Shown in pieces: positions 1-9,602 of a stretch of 33,781 nt of DNA. The notes beneath the pieces are model-generated. The model had not been told where the DNA came from, ran no database searches, and saw nothing but the letters and a program-made list of their open reading frames with translations. Where the stretch lies: NCBI GenBank assembly GCA_030407315.1, contig JALQPE010002967.1, positions 1-33,781 on the forward strand, written 5' to 3'. Position 1 is the first letter of the stretch; every line of letters begins with the position of its first letter. Made by a program: the position numbers and the translations under genes. The stretch comes from Asparagopsis taxiformis (lineage: Eukaryota > Rhodophyta > Florideophyceae > Bonnemaisoniales > Bonnemaisoniaceae).

Positions 1-60
1 GTAAAGTCATCGTAACGATGACTTTGCTGTAAGCATCCCTGGTAAACTGCCCCAGCTGTA
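1..60. repeat. Truncated copy of palindromic dispersed repeat
   Basis: The window opens inside a palindrome of the TTACAGCAAAGTCATC family (its right arm reads GATGACTTTGCTGTAA) followed by a short tail containing TGGTAAACTGCC. The same palindrome plus tail recurs at about 1968-2040 in the same orientation, so this is one copy of a dispersed repeat cut by the window edge. I see no coding content. Confidence 0.6.
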
Positions 61-990
61 AGCGGCTGGTACCTTGGTCCCTCTCTCACCTTGGGAAGGG
101 TGAGATAGGAATTGTGAAGTCGGGAACATTGTGGAAGGATGGTTTCGACGGCTTCGGGCGGCTTTGAAGAGCAATCTGTGTCTTGTTCACCCGCCTAAAC
201 TGCCTAAAATATTCAGTATTGCGAGAGGAGCACGCAAATTTACAACCACCATGGTGGTGGGAAAATGCATTTTCTCACGACAGAGATTCTCAGAATCTCT
301 GTCGTGAGAAAATGCAAGCTGGCGGTCGAAACTCAAACTCGTTAAAATGGACTAGAGTTGGTGTGAACACCTCCAGGACCTCTGGAAAGGTACTACCTGC
401 ACATTTTCCGAGGCTACAAGAAGCTGGTCCCTCCAATATCAAGCATAGATTATCGATGCGCAAAATCTACTCCTGGTGCTGTGTAGCACATTGACTATAC
501 AAAAACCGTCCGTTTCCGGTTATAATAAACTATACTCTCAAGTAGCTAGAATCTAGATATTCACTTTACATCGATGGTTATGAAGTAGGTTAGCCTAGGA
601 TTGAAGGACAGAAGGTAAGGGTAGGATGGTAGGCATGGGGTAAAATGAAGGTGGTGGTATGAGTAGAATATGGAAGTGGTAGACAGGCATTTAATGCACA
701 GGAGGGGCGTGTGAAGTGACACCAGAGGCGCAGTGCGTCACAGGAAGGAGACTGGAATGATGAAGGAGAACTAGAGACATGAGAGATAGGTTGTTTAGGC
801 ATGCTTCTGGCTCTATTATATAACTACATTGCTCCTCTATGACTACGCAATCCATTCCAGCAGTTCTAGTTAAAAATGGGACTATATGGATGTTTCATTT
901 CAATATCAGCATTGTGCAGTTGAGCCTCTTCAAGGTCCGAAAAACTTGTCCAGAGTACGCTTCCAAGCACTTGAAGGCATCCAGAACATT
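61..990. other. Non-coding stretch with hairpins
   Basis: I see no supportable gene here. Positions 80-120 can form a small hairpin (TCTCACC pairing with GGTGAGA). A near-perfect 49-bp palindrome lies at 267-315 and is listed separately. The short open frames at 183-494 and 590-802 are compositionally ordinary, and nothing in them is recognisable. Confidence 0.4.
267..315. repeat. 49-bp near-perfect palindrome (hairpin)
   Basis: Two 24-bp arms that are exact reverse complements are separated by a single C. The left arm starts GCATTTTCTCACG and the right arm ends CGTGAGAAAATGC. The preceding bases also contain the short palindrome CCACCATGGTGG. Perfect arms in otherwise decayed sequence suggest a recent insertion or maintained structure. 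It could be the remnant of a tiny palindromic mobile element; its function is unknown. Confidence 0.8.
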
Positions 991-1680
991 TGCACTTCGT
1001 TCTTACAAAGTTCAATTTTGGCCATCACATCTCCAGTTGTGGGAGTCTGGTGACCAAAAACCGATGCATTCTGGAATCACTACAACGCAAGTCAGCAGCT
1101 TTACGGACGCATAAAACACTTTTCCGTACTCCCTAGAGCCACTCCAGCCCTAACGGATCACTTGCACTTCGTTCCGACAAAGTTCAATTTTGGCCATCAC
1201 ATCTCCAGTTGTGAGAATCTGGCTAGCAAAAAATTAGTGAACTCCAGAAGCTCTACCTCGCAAGCCACCAGCTTTCAGGGCGAATAAAACCGGTTACAGT
1301 ACTCCCCAGACCCACTCCAACCCTCCCAGACCACTTGCACTTCGTTCTGCCAAAGTTCAATTTTGGCCATCACATCTCCAGTTGTGGAATCTGGTGACTA
1401 AAAATCGTTGCATTCTGTCAGCCCTAATGCGCAAGCCAGCAGCTTTACGAACTCATAGAACACTTTTCCATACTCCCTAGAGCCACTCCACCTTACAGAC
1501 CACTTGCACATCATTCGGACAAAGTTCAATTTTGACCATCACATCTCCAGTTGTGAGAATCTGATGACCAAAAATCGATGAATTCTACTAGCCCCTCCAC
1601 GCAAGCGAGAAGCTTTGAGTGCAATTAAAACAAGTTTTAGTGCTCCCTAGAACCACCCCAACCCTTTCAGACCACTTTGC
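991..1680. repeat. Tandem repeat, about 171-bp unit, 4 copies
   Basis: Units begin at about 991, 1163, 1336 and 1505, giving periods of 172, 173 and 169 bp. Each starts near TGCACTTCGTTC and carries AAAGTTCAATTTTGGCCATC, a CACATCTCCAGTTGTG segment, a GCAAGC-like block and a CTCCCTAGA-like tail. Copies have diverged by substitutions and small indels. No open frame is shared by the units, so it is probably satellite-like DNA. The unit length is in the range typical of nucleosome-phased satellites, but four copies do not establish a centromeric role. Confidence 0.8.
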
Positions 1681-1779
1681 AGCCTTTTCGCGGGGTCCGA
1701 AATCGTCTCCTTCTTCTTCCCGAGTGAGAAACATCAGTCCCTCTCATATGCTTACAGAGAAGTTGGTTACCATGGTTTC

Positions 1780-2004
1780 TTACAGCAAGTCATCGTCGAT
1801 GACTTTGCTGTATGTTTTGTTTTCTTACAGCAAAGTCATCGTTACGATGACTTTGCTGTAATGTTTTTTTTCTTACAGCAAAGTCATCTTAAGATGACTT
1901 TGCTGTAATGTTTTGTTTTCTTACAGCAAAGTCATCTTAACGATGCTTTGCTGTATGTTTTTTTTTCTTACAGCAAAGTCATCGTTAAGATGACTTTGCT
2001 GTAA
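1780..2004. repeat. Array of five 33-37-bp palindromes
   Basis: Palindromes lie at about 1780-1812, 1825-1861, 1873-1908, 1921-1955 and 1968-2004, roughly 47 bp apart and separated by T-rich spacers. Each pairs TTACAGCAAAGTCATC with GATGACTTTGCTGTAA around a centre of 0-5 bases; the copy at 1873-1908 is perfect over 36 bp. This kind of array is typical of subterminal regions of DNA transposons, where it serves as a transposase or accessory-protein binding site. It is not a CRISPR array because the spacers are nearly identical low-complexity T runs. Confidence 0.8.
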
Positions 2005-2215
2005 GTAACCTGGGTAAACTGCCTTGCTGTAAGAAACAGAATAGCAGTTCGACAGCTTGTCCTGAAGAAGCAAATCCGCCTTAACGATGACTTTGCTGTA
2101 AGAAAACAGAGTAATTACAGTTCTGACAGCTTGTCCTGAAGAAGAAAACCCGCCTTAACGATGACTTTACTGTAAGAAAACAGAGTAATTACAGTTCCGA
2201 CAGCTTGTCCTGAAA
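2005..2215. repeat. About 70-bp direct repeats following the palindrome array
   Basis: Three direct repeats start at about 2031, 2099 and 2173. Each contains GTAAGAAA, a CAGTT(C/T)CGACAGCTTGTCC-like segment and, in the first two, CCGCCTTAACGATGACTTT. The last part of each unit is half of the palindrome seen upstream, so both arrays belong to one repeat family. Confidence 0.7.
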
Positions 2216-3044
2216 TCCCGTCCTCCCGCACCAGCTCATAGTCTGTTTACCGTCACCCGAAGTAAGTCCTGCAACTACTGCAGCTCCTTCCCCGCAGAGC
2301 AAATGTATTTGTCGATACTCGGGCACTCTCAGACATGGCGAAACCTGAGCTAGTGTATCAGGCACATGTTGTCGCAAAGGTACTTTGTGGTCAGTCAGGG
2401 AGCTATGCTACGTCTGGGCATATGGTGGTATACATGGGGTCTGGAATGACGAAGTCGTATTGCATGATTGCCAGGTGTGTGGAACGGGTGATGGAGGTCA
2501 ATAGCCGTAGATATCGAAAGGGAATTCATGTGCGTTCAAAGGCAGCTGCGCTAGAGTATACTGCTTTCGCTGCGCGGTATGGCAGTTGAGAACCAAGTAT
2601 GGAATCTAGCTGGTGCCTTGCGTCCGCCAATGGATGATTATGGCAGCTTGGCACAAGTTCGCCAATGAAGAAATTTAGCTACACAGTAACCATCCGTGTA
2701 GTTGATATCAGTGTCAACAACATATCATCCTCTCATCCTCTGCATATCCAGATGCCAATTTTGCATCCACCATAGGTACAGCAGCTTTATCTCTCGTCTT
2801 CAGGCGACAGCCTGATTGACATAAAATCCACTCTATTCCACCATGTACATCCGCGATTCGAGAACACACGAAGTTAGTACAACGTTCCAATACTCTCATC
2901 ACATGATACCTGACAGTCCATGGGTACGATATTTATTCCGCACTAGACTAGCAATTGCTAGTCATGTTAACATGTGCAATCTAGATCACTGCAGCACATG
3001 TACATTACAAACCTAATCTACAACATCTGCACTAGTCATTACAC
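2216..3044. other. Gene-poor stretch with an unrecognised short ORF
   Basis: A plus-strand open frame at 2335-2589 starts with ATG and encodes 84 residues. I do not recognise it, and its length is within chance expectation. A minus-strand frame at 2714-2902 is similarly unremarkable. No repeat or RNA gene is apparent. Confidence 0.3.
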
Positions 3045-3185
3045 TTACAACAGCGGTGAAAAGATGATCTTCAACTGCTCAATAATCCCCTTGCCGGTCA
3101 CTGCCCCAGTCACAACACCGATGAAGAAGCCCATCATGGCAGCATGTCCATTGAGCTGCTCAGCGATAAAACGCACTTTGCTCAT
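3045..3185 (-). pseudogene. One-helix LHC-like (HLIP/OHP-type) protein fragment
   Basis: Read on the minus strand, 46 residues run from an ATG to a TAA and match the conserved helix of the light-harvesting-like family (HLIP, one-helix proteins, ELIP). The chlorophyll-binding pattern E-x-x-N-x-x-x-A-M-x-G is present as E9, N12, A16, M17 and G19, within AEQLNGHAAMMGFFIGVV, followed by TGKGIIEQL, typical of the C-terminal end of such proteins. The arginine usually following N-G is histidine (H14), which would weaken the canonical ligand/ion pair. Reading upstream in frame meets TAG after nine codons, so a transit peptide and N-terminal part are missing or in another exon. These proteins normally sit in the thylakoid membrane, handling free chlorophyll and photoprotection. 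I take it as a degraded nuclear gene; a 3' exon is possible. Confidence 0.6.
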
Positions 3186-3189
3186 ACTC

Positions 3190-3857
3190 AGCTGCCATGC
3201 GACAGACTATTCGAATATTTCGCATTCCTACAATCGTCAAGCGCCATCCAATAGAAAACAGCATTGGTGATCATCTCACATTCGCAATCTATACTGAATC
3301 ATTCCGGAGAAACACCAGTTCTTTCATAGCCTGCTTCCTTACCGCATCTTGAGGCGACAGTGTCATTACGCCAACCAGCAACCCGTATTACGTTAATCAT
3401 CTTGTGCAAAATACAATGTGGTCGGCGACAATATCGGCATAGAATAAACCTCTCCGGCGTAAAAAACCACAAACGAGAAATGTTGGATCCATAATGGGCG
3501 CATTCGCCAGCATTCCCTATGGTGGCAAAAGGAGATCATTTCGCGCCATGCTAGTGCGCCACCTCCTCGGAAAATAGCAGCCTAACGGGATCGCTAATTG
3601 TTAGCGAAGCAGGTTGCGGTCCGGGTCGGGGAACGATGACAGCGGCAGCGATGGATGGGTTGATGTGGCGCTGTGGCAGACAAATTTAGTCTCCGCTGTA
3701 GATGCATACCAAGACATACACCACACTGCGCTGCGGAACGGATTTCTGTATTTAGCAAGTTTCGGAAAATATTTCTTTTCGCGCATCTATCGCGCCTTGT
3801 TTCGAACATTTAGCATGTTCCCAAGGTTTCCTCCGCTTATTTCTCCCCGATCTTGAT
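3190..3857. other. No clear gene; short frames only
   Basis: Minus-strand frames upstream of the light-harvesting-like fragment (for example one starting near 3553 and broken by stops) do not read as a transit peptide or the rest of that protein. A plus-strand frame at 3614-3856 is unrecognised. Nothing else is supported. Confidence 0.3.
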
Positions 3858-4193
3858 TCAACTAACAGCAGCTTGTGCCGATAGTCCATCTGCAAACGGG
3901 TCGTTGATCAAGTAAGCGCGTCTCTCCCCGCCCTCGATCGCCGCGTTTTCTTCGAAGTTACCGCTACGCACCAGCCCCGATAGAGAAAAAGCTGTCCCCG
4001 CCAGCCGGATCATCCGTAGTCGACCGACCCATCCTGCGAGTAATGTCTGCAAATCGCATAGCGCCGCGACAAGAGCGTCTTCCATACTATCGCAATCCAT
4101 CCGAAGTGTATTGTCCCACGAGTCGTCCACTGCACATCCCATCATTTGAATGAATGAGACGACAACCGCCACACCAGTCCATGGGCCGGATCT
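3858..4193 (-). other. Unrecognised minus-strand frame, about 110 aa
   Basis: An open frame on the minus strand begins just after a TAA near 4200 and ends at 3858. It has a coding-like amino-acid balance (acidic patch MDCDSMEDAL, then AGWVGRLRMIRLAG, then a polar tail) but matches no family I know. An ATG start at the MMGC segment (about 4142) would give a protein of roughly 94 residues. It could be a remnant of a longer gene, since short frames continue upstream on the same strand. No function is assigned. Confidence 0.25.
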
Positions 4194-4503
4194 GTCGGTT
4201 CGCTCCGCGTATTATTCGACGCAACGCAATGATCCATTACCCCTACGCATACGATCTGTAGCACTGTCCTCCTCCCGTTGCGCAAAACTCGTAGTCACAG
4301 AATATCAATCGTGCCCGCACTTCATCGCCATCTGATTATATCGTCGCATACTCCCGCTTCGATGCTCACCCTCTTCGACCACATCATGACACAGACAGTT
4401 AAGTCGTCCTGAACAAGAGACACGAGAACGTATTGAACTTCTTTACCAGCGTAACTGAACAAAACTAAAAATTCAATTCGATTTAGTGCAACCCTCCAAG
4501 GCA

Positions 4504-7110
4504 TTAGCCACTAGGACCAGCCGCACCTCCACTTTCCAGCCTCTCCTTCCCCTCTACAATCGCCTTCGCTATCCTCTTCACAAACACATTCTGTTTCTCC
4601 TTGTCCTCTACAGGTTTCCCATTCGTCACTCCCTCACTATTCTCGATCCTAGTCAGGCTCCTCATCGACTGCAGCGCCTTGACCACATCTCCGATTTGAT
4701 ACTCTTTCTCCTGCACCATTCGCTGCAGAAAGCCCTCCGTGATGAACACGCTGTGTCCATTTTCATCAACCATGCTGAACAGCGAATGTTCATCCTTGCA
4801 CTCATCCAGCTTCAGCCAATAGAACAAAGGAATGATAAGCATTCCACGCTCCCCATTCTCACAGAATCGCTCCAGGAAACACATCAACTCCTTCATGGTC
4901 CACTTCCTAGCAGCAATCCGGTCGATACTACACACCAGCCGCTTTACGATTCCGCTCTCGCTTCTCACATCTCGCAATCTTCCATACAACTGGAATGTAC
5001 AGTCCTCCCGATTTTGCACGCAATACGGTGCCATGCAGAGCCCCATTACGTTGATTAAAACTTCTATGTCGCTTGTACATTTCTCGCTGTTTCAGTCTTC
5101 TCATTCTCCATTAAATACATCTTCAATAACTGCAGTTCGCTCATCACCTTTTGAAACGGAGCTTGGTTCTTGCCGTCATTCATTCGCTCTACCATCAATA
5201 GTCGGTGAGCAGTTCCAGTGTCTCAATTACTAGTCCAGCACCGAGTAGATGCCGCACTATATTTTCAACTATGTACTCGTCACCGCTGTCTATCTTCCAC
5301 CATTCAACATGTCTACATTCACTTCCCAATGTCATCCCATTATTCCCACCATCTCTACTGCTTCCATTCCCCACAACCCACGCTCCGTATCCATCAACTA
5401 GTCTCTTGTGCCAGAACCGTACACCTTCCTTCTCGTCCGCCTTTTTCACACACATTTTTTGCACCATATCGTGCAGTCGTACTCCTAGCCCCTTCCACCC
5501 TCATCTTCTACATGTGATACAAGACTGTGCAGTAAAAACATCCTCATTGCCCACAGCCCCTCACCTACTCCCCAAATCTTCTCAATCGCACACGACGGAA
5601 GAATCTTATGCTTTTCTACAATGCAAAACGAACGAAACATTTCTCCCACTGTCACGCTCTCCCGCATCCATTTCTTCTCAAGTGACCATAAACTCGTCTC
5701 CACCGCCACCTTCAGTCCACCATGCCTACTCCCACTTTCTGCATCTCCAAGCTGTCCAGACTTCGCCTCCAGACTCTTCCAGTATTCCTCTATTCCATTT
5801 CCCACACACCCACCCATCCCTCTCCCTAGCACATCTTGCATTGCAGACCCAGCAACACTCAGTGCCAGCGGTAGTCCATCACAAATCTCGATTATCCTCT
5901 CTAGTGCATCCCGATTTTCAGCCGTAAATCTTCCTATCCCCTCTTTGTCGATCCCACAGTAGCAGCATACAATATCGACACTTCTATCCCCGCGCCAGTC
6001 TTCAGTACTTACTCCAATCGACAGATCATGTACAGGCCCAATTGCCTCATTTCTCGTCGACGATAACACCTTACAACACGTTCCCTCCATCTTTTGTACA
6101 CCTGTACATACCTCTTCCACCAATGTGTACACATTGGTGTCGAGGTCCCAGACGTCGTCAAAGATAAGGAGGAAATGCTTGGAGGCGAGATGGTCCGTCA
6201 GCATGTTCATCAATCTGAGGTGCTTACTAGACTTGGCTGCGAGTCGGGTGAAGCTGGAAGGAATCTGGGAGTGCTTTGGTGACAACATCTTCCATCTCGT
6301 TCAGAAGCGTGTGCACAGTGGCGTCATGACCGAGTTGTATGAACTACTCGCCGTCGCTGAACTTGGCCCAGACGTGTTCATGTCTGCCGAGGGCGCGCAG
6401 GATGGTTGTTTTTCCTGCGCCACCCATGCCAACAACAGCTATGGTGTTTTGATTTGGGTCTTCGGATAGGACGGCTGTCCTGGCTTTGCTTTCTGGGGTG
6501 CGCGAGTTTCAGGAAAAGTCGAGGACGACTTGGGGAGGATTCAGAGGTACGTAGAAGGCAGATGGTTGGGGGATGGGGCTGCGTAGGGGTGAGACGAAAC
6601 GGAAGAGGGGTGTGGGTGGTGAAGATGGTGATGAACGGAGGACGGAGGCATGGGTGCAGTAGAGGGCGATTGGCTGGATAGGGTAGTATGGGTGTCCATA
6701 GTGGTGAGAGAGATGGTGTCAGATGCAGGGTTCGTATCGATATCAACGGGAGAAACAGAGGGATTATGTAGAGGAGATGATTGGAGCGGAGACAGATGTG
6801 AAGGCAGAGAGGACGTCAGTGGTTCAAACAGAGCAGTTGGTGTAAAGGATGCGACGAGAGCTTCGGCTGGAGCTTCAGCGGGAGTGTGAGGCAGCGAGCG
6901 GTTGGAGTAGGTAGACTGAGGAGGTTGCTGACGTGAAGATGTACTGGAGACAGAGAGGATTGGAGTCGGAGAGGTTAGATCAGCTGTTGCGACGTCGTAT
7001 GGTTGGGCAGATGTGCAGAGAGAATACGCGATAGAGAATGCAAGTTGTGGATTCGGATGATGGATGGATAGAACTGATGGATAGACAGACGGATGGAAAT
7101 TATGGATCAA
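4504..7110 (-). pseudogene. NB-ARC (STAND NTPase) gene with C-terminal TIR-like half, multiply broken
   Basis: Reading leftward, a Ser/Pro/Thr-rich N-terminus (7110-6541) leads to a P-loop VVGMGGAGKTT (about 6401-6436), then kinase-2 LLIFDDVWD (about 6145-6172), an STRN sensor, and ICDGLPLALS (GLPL motif, about 5860-5885). Next come a winged-helix-like RLHDMVQKM (about 5450-5476), a helical linker with EYIVENIVRHLL and a FQLYGRL segment like that preceding repeats in Apaf-1-type proteins. The last segment (4504-4930) resembles the C-terminal half of a TIR domain (KWTMKELMCFLE, then IIPLFY); the TIR N-terminal half is missing. Family members are nucleotide-switched oligomerising sensors of immunity or cell death. 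Lesions seen: TGA at 6509-6511, TAG at 6344-6346, and frame changes near 6250, 5483, 5196 and 5072. No introns explain these cleanly, so I call it a pseudogene. Confidence 0.75.
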
Positions 7111-7170
7111 TTCAAATATTATATTAATTTACAACGTGGATTGTTTAATTGCGGTCCCTCAGATGCATGA

Positions 7171-7623
7171 TCACCTAAAGGCTGTCCTAACAATTTCAAA
7201 GTATTGCGGGCAGATTGGGTGATCAATGCTCAGCGGCTCGCATCTCGTCAACCCGGATTTCATGCATTCTAGTGCAGAAGATTTCAGCAAGATAAATGCG
7301 ATGCAGCGGTAGAGCAGTTCAACAGCGTGTTGCTCGTCGGGATGGAATGGAAAATTTCTAGTATTTAACAATACAAGCATGTACATCGCCTGCACGTTTT
7401 CCTCCTCGGCGATAAATCATTCCAGTAACGGCCGTTTCATGCCGGCATGGATGTAGAAGAGTCCATAATCTGACACAAGGCCTGTCTTGCTTTGCATGAC
7501 ACAGGTGTGATTGAGCGTGCAAACAGATTCAACATGAATCGCTTGCTCGGTGAATGCCGCGCATATTAACATCGCGAGCTGTCGAGATGAAACTCTTGTA
7601 GATGTGTTGGATTCCACCTGCAC
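7171..7623 (-). pseudogene. Helical-repeat-like remnant with in-frame TGA
   Basis: Two minus-strand frames, 7417-7623 and 7171-7395, lie in the same reading frame and are separated by one TGA (codon after MKRPLLE) and a few residues. Together they give about 150 residues. The segment with FIAEEENVQAMYMLVLLNTR resembles the Gly/Asn-x-x-A-x-Y-x-L-G pattern of Sel1-like or plant F-box/MYND helical repeats, with the TGA sitting where a tryptophan would fit. This is weak, pattern-level similarity only. It overlaps the plus-strand frame at 7602-7859 by 22 bases. Confidence 0.35.
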
Positions 7624-7859
7624 AGCAAAAATGTGTGCATTCGGAAGAGGTTGCGCAAATGCAGCGTCTGGATCAGCGGCAAGTACCGGTGCACGCAGAG
7701 GAGTTGCAGCTAGCGGAGATGCAAGACGAGTCGGAGTGGTGTGATCGTAGCTCGCTGAAGCGCGAAATACTCAAGCCTGTTGAAGATGAATTGAAACGAG
7801 TTTGGGAGCGAGTCAAACTGCGAGACGATGAAATTCGCCGTCTCAAGTCCTCACGATGA
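7602..7859 (+). CDS. Short predicted coiled-coil protein or remnant (85 aa)
   Basis: The open frame encodes 85 residues, and its second half is strongly helical and charged (LKREILKPVEDELKRVW, then RVKLRDDEIRRLK), with hydrophobic spacing consistent with a coiled coil. The N-terminal part is less convincing and may come from another source. No family is recognised. Given the decayed surroundings it could be the 3' end of a broken gene rather than a complete gene. Confidence 0.3.
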   Translation: MCWIPPAQQKCVHSEEVAQMQRLDQRQVPVHAEELQLAEMQDESEWCDRSSLKREILKPVEDELKRVWERVKLRDDEIRRLKSSR

Positions 7860-8640
7860 AATAAACCTAACTGTTCTCTCTGACTTGTCTTCTCACATAC
7901 GTCCACTACCATGGGTAATTTCCTCTCTCGTCCAAAACGCTCCGTCTGGTATTCTGCAACCTCCGCATCTCCGCCTGCTTAAACTGCTGTTTCGCATCAC
8001 GAAAACCAACCAACGCCTCAACCGGCCTCCACAGATCCCGCCGCGTCCGCCATCTCATCTAGCGCATTGCCTGTCTGTTCAACACCCGCAACCCCCTCTC
8101 CTCCAAAATCATCTAGTCCACCTTCGCGTTCTGGTTTCCGAGTGAATCTCGTCCGAAGATCCGACTATGTCCCGACCATCCTGCTGCCAGTGCTCGACAA
8201 GTCACCAATCTCCAACAAACCTGAAAGTTCAATGGTACTCCTTTACTAGCACACTGTCATCCTCCTTCGTCACTACTACGCCCATCCCGCTCTCTCTTCA
8301 CCTAATTACCTCTGTTCCCTCCAATGATTCACCCAACACACGCACTGGACTGCTGACACACCATCATATCAACACCATAATTCCTCCCTCCCATCCCGTC
8401 AATTCCATCTGCACACACTCCTTCCCCACCACATACACTTTCTATCCACTCGTCTATATCAACACTCCCTCCACATTCCGCCTCTACTACAACAAAAACC
8501 ATTCGTTGCACATTCCCAGAAACACACACACACTCTCCTTTCAAAATGATCGCCATCTTCCTTTCCTTCCTACACTTTTCCGCATATTCTTGTGCTCAAG
8601 TCGCGTAAATACTATAGTATAGTTTCTGGAGTGCCGTGCA
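7860..8640. other. Pyrimidine-rich stretch without a clear gene
   Basis: The plus strand is unusually rich in C and T. Several plus-strand frames (7828-8145, 8167-8622) stay open simply because of this bias, giving Pro/Ser/Thr-rich low-complexity peptides. No domain or start context supports a gene. Confidence 0.45.
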
Positions 8641-8905
8641 TTAAAAGAGATGTTGGTCGTGCTCGGAAATTATGTGCGAGGTAAATGGATGAAAGCCTCT
8701 ATTGTGACAATGTTTTGAAGCTTGTGACTGAGATTACGAACGGTACGTAATGGCTACTACTCGATGTACCACTTGCAATAAAACTTTACGAGATTTGCGT
8801 AAATATGGAGAATGACTGCCGCGCTATGCACGTGGGAAGAAAGTTATGCTGCACGAAGTGCAAGGATATGTTGTTGAAAAAAGATGATCAATTCAATTCA
8901 TACTG
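8641..8905 (+). pseudogene. Possible broken zinc-ribbon-like mini-gene
   Basis: An ATG at 8750 opens MATTRCTTCNKTLRDL and ends at TGA after 21 residues. A second frame then encodes RKLCCTKCKDMLLKK and stops at TGA near 8905. Together they would give CxxC about 20 residues before another CxxC, the spacing of a zinc ribbon, broken by one stop and one frame change. This is suggestive but short; chance is a real alternative. Confidence 0.2.
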
Positions 8906-8949
8906 AGGGCTTGCAATATGTTAACATAGCTCAGTATGTGGTTGAATTG
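8889..8949. repeat. Imperfect inverted repeat, about 20-bp arms
   Basis: The left arm at 8889-8907 (CAATTCAATTCATACTGAG) pairs with the right arm at 8930-8949 (CTCAGTATGTGGTTGAATTG), with one small mismatch and gap and a 22-base loop. A hairpin is possible; its function is unknown. Confidence 0.6.
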
Positions 8950-9123
8950 TTGCGGAATGCTCTGCCATGCTTTTGTCGTTGCTGAAGCGCACTATTTAAC
9001 GGACGTTATAACGTTCATATATGGAAAATGGAGTGTGTGAACAGCTGCATGCAAAATCCAAATTTGCAGAGACGAACACCAAGGCCTTGCGTAATAGAAT
9101 TGGATCCGCTCGCTGTTTCAAAA

Positions 9124-9149
9124 GAGACGTACCATATGGTACGTCTCTA
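9124..9149. repeat. Perfect 26-bp palindrome
   Basis: The sequence reads AGAGACGTACCAT followed directly by its exact reverse complement ATGGTACGTCTCT. It lies inside a short open frame (9028-9252) of unknown meaning. It may be a protein-binding palindrome or a remnant of the palindromic repeat families seen elsewhere in the window. Confidence 0.75.
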
Positions 9150-9252
9150 CGGATATCCGCAGCGATCGCTGCGGAGACCGTCGATGGTCTGGTGGAAATT
9201 TTGCAATGCTTCCAACAACGTGCACATCAAAATTAGGGGCGGCGTAGTGTGA

Positions 9253-9602
9253 AACCAGATACAAAACATTGCCAGTGTGATGTCTGCTGCAGGCATGGTG
9301 CCAGTGAATATGCTGTCACAAAAATGAACGATTTCTCCCCAAGTTCATTTCCCATCACTCCACTAATCCCACTCGCACCATTCCCACTCACGTTTCCATG
9401 ATACTCTCCAACGTCCCTCACACCAGATATGTTTAATTCTCCCAATCTTTCTGTCTACAACGTTCTATTCAGCATCTAGCTTCCCTACATCCAACTATCT
9501 GTAGAGCTTCATCACAATTACTATAGTCTTATACCACACACCATTCCATATTTACCTCCATACTAACACTATGATCCTTATTTCCTCTCAAGTCCACTCC
9601 AC
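9253..9602. other. No gene seen
   Basis: This stretch between the palindrome-bearing frame and the GACAGT array has only short, pyrimidine-biased frames on the plus strand and nothing recognisable on the minus strand. Confidence 0.35.

Noticed and set aside
1780..2004. CRISPR-like regular repeat spacing
   Set aside because: Spacers are near-identical T-rich strings rather than unique sequences, the genome is eukaryotic, and there are no cas genes.
2335..2589. 84-aa frame briefly considered as a 14-3-3-like remnant (ELVYQA start)
   Set aside because: Only a few residues resemble the family N-terminus and nothing downstream agrees.
4486..5927. Plus-strand frames of 190 and 240 aa
   Set aside because: They lie antisense to the NB-ARC/TIR-like pseudogene, whose motifs are clear on the minus strand, and they are Ser/Pro/His-rich low-complexity translations.
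6541..7110. Separate Ser/Pro-rich protein gene
   Set aside because: It is on the same strand and directly upstream of the P-loop region, so it is better read as the low-complexity N-terminus or leader of the NB-ARC pseudogene, though this is not certain.
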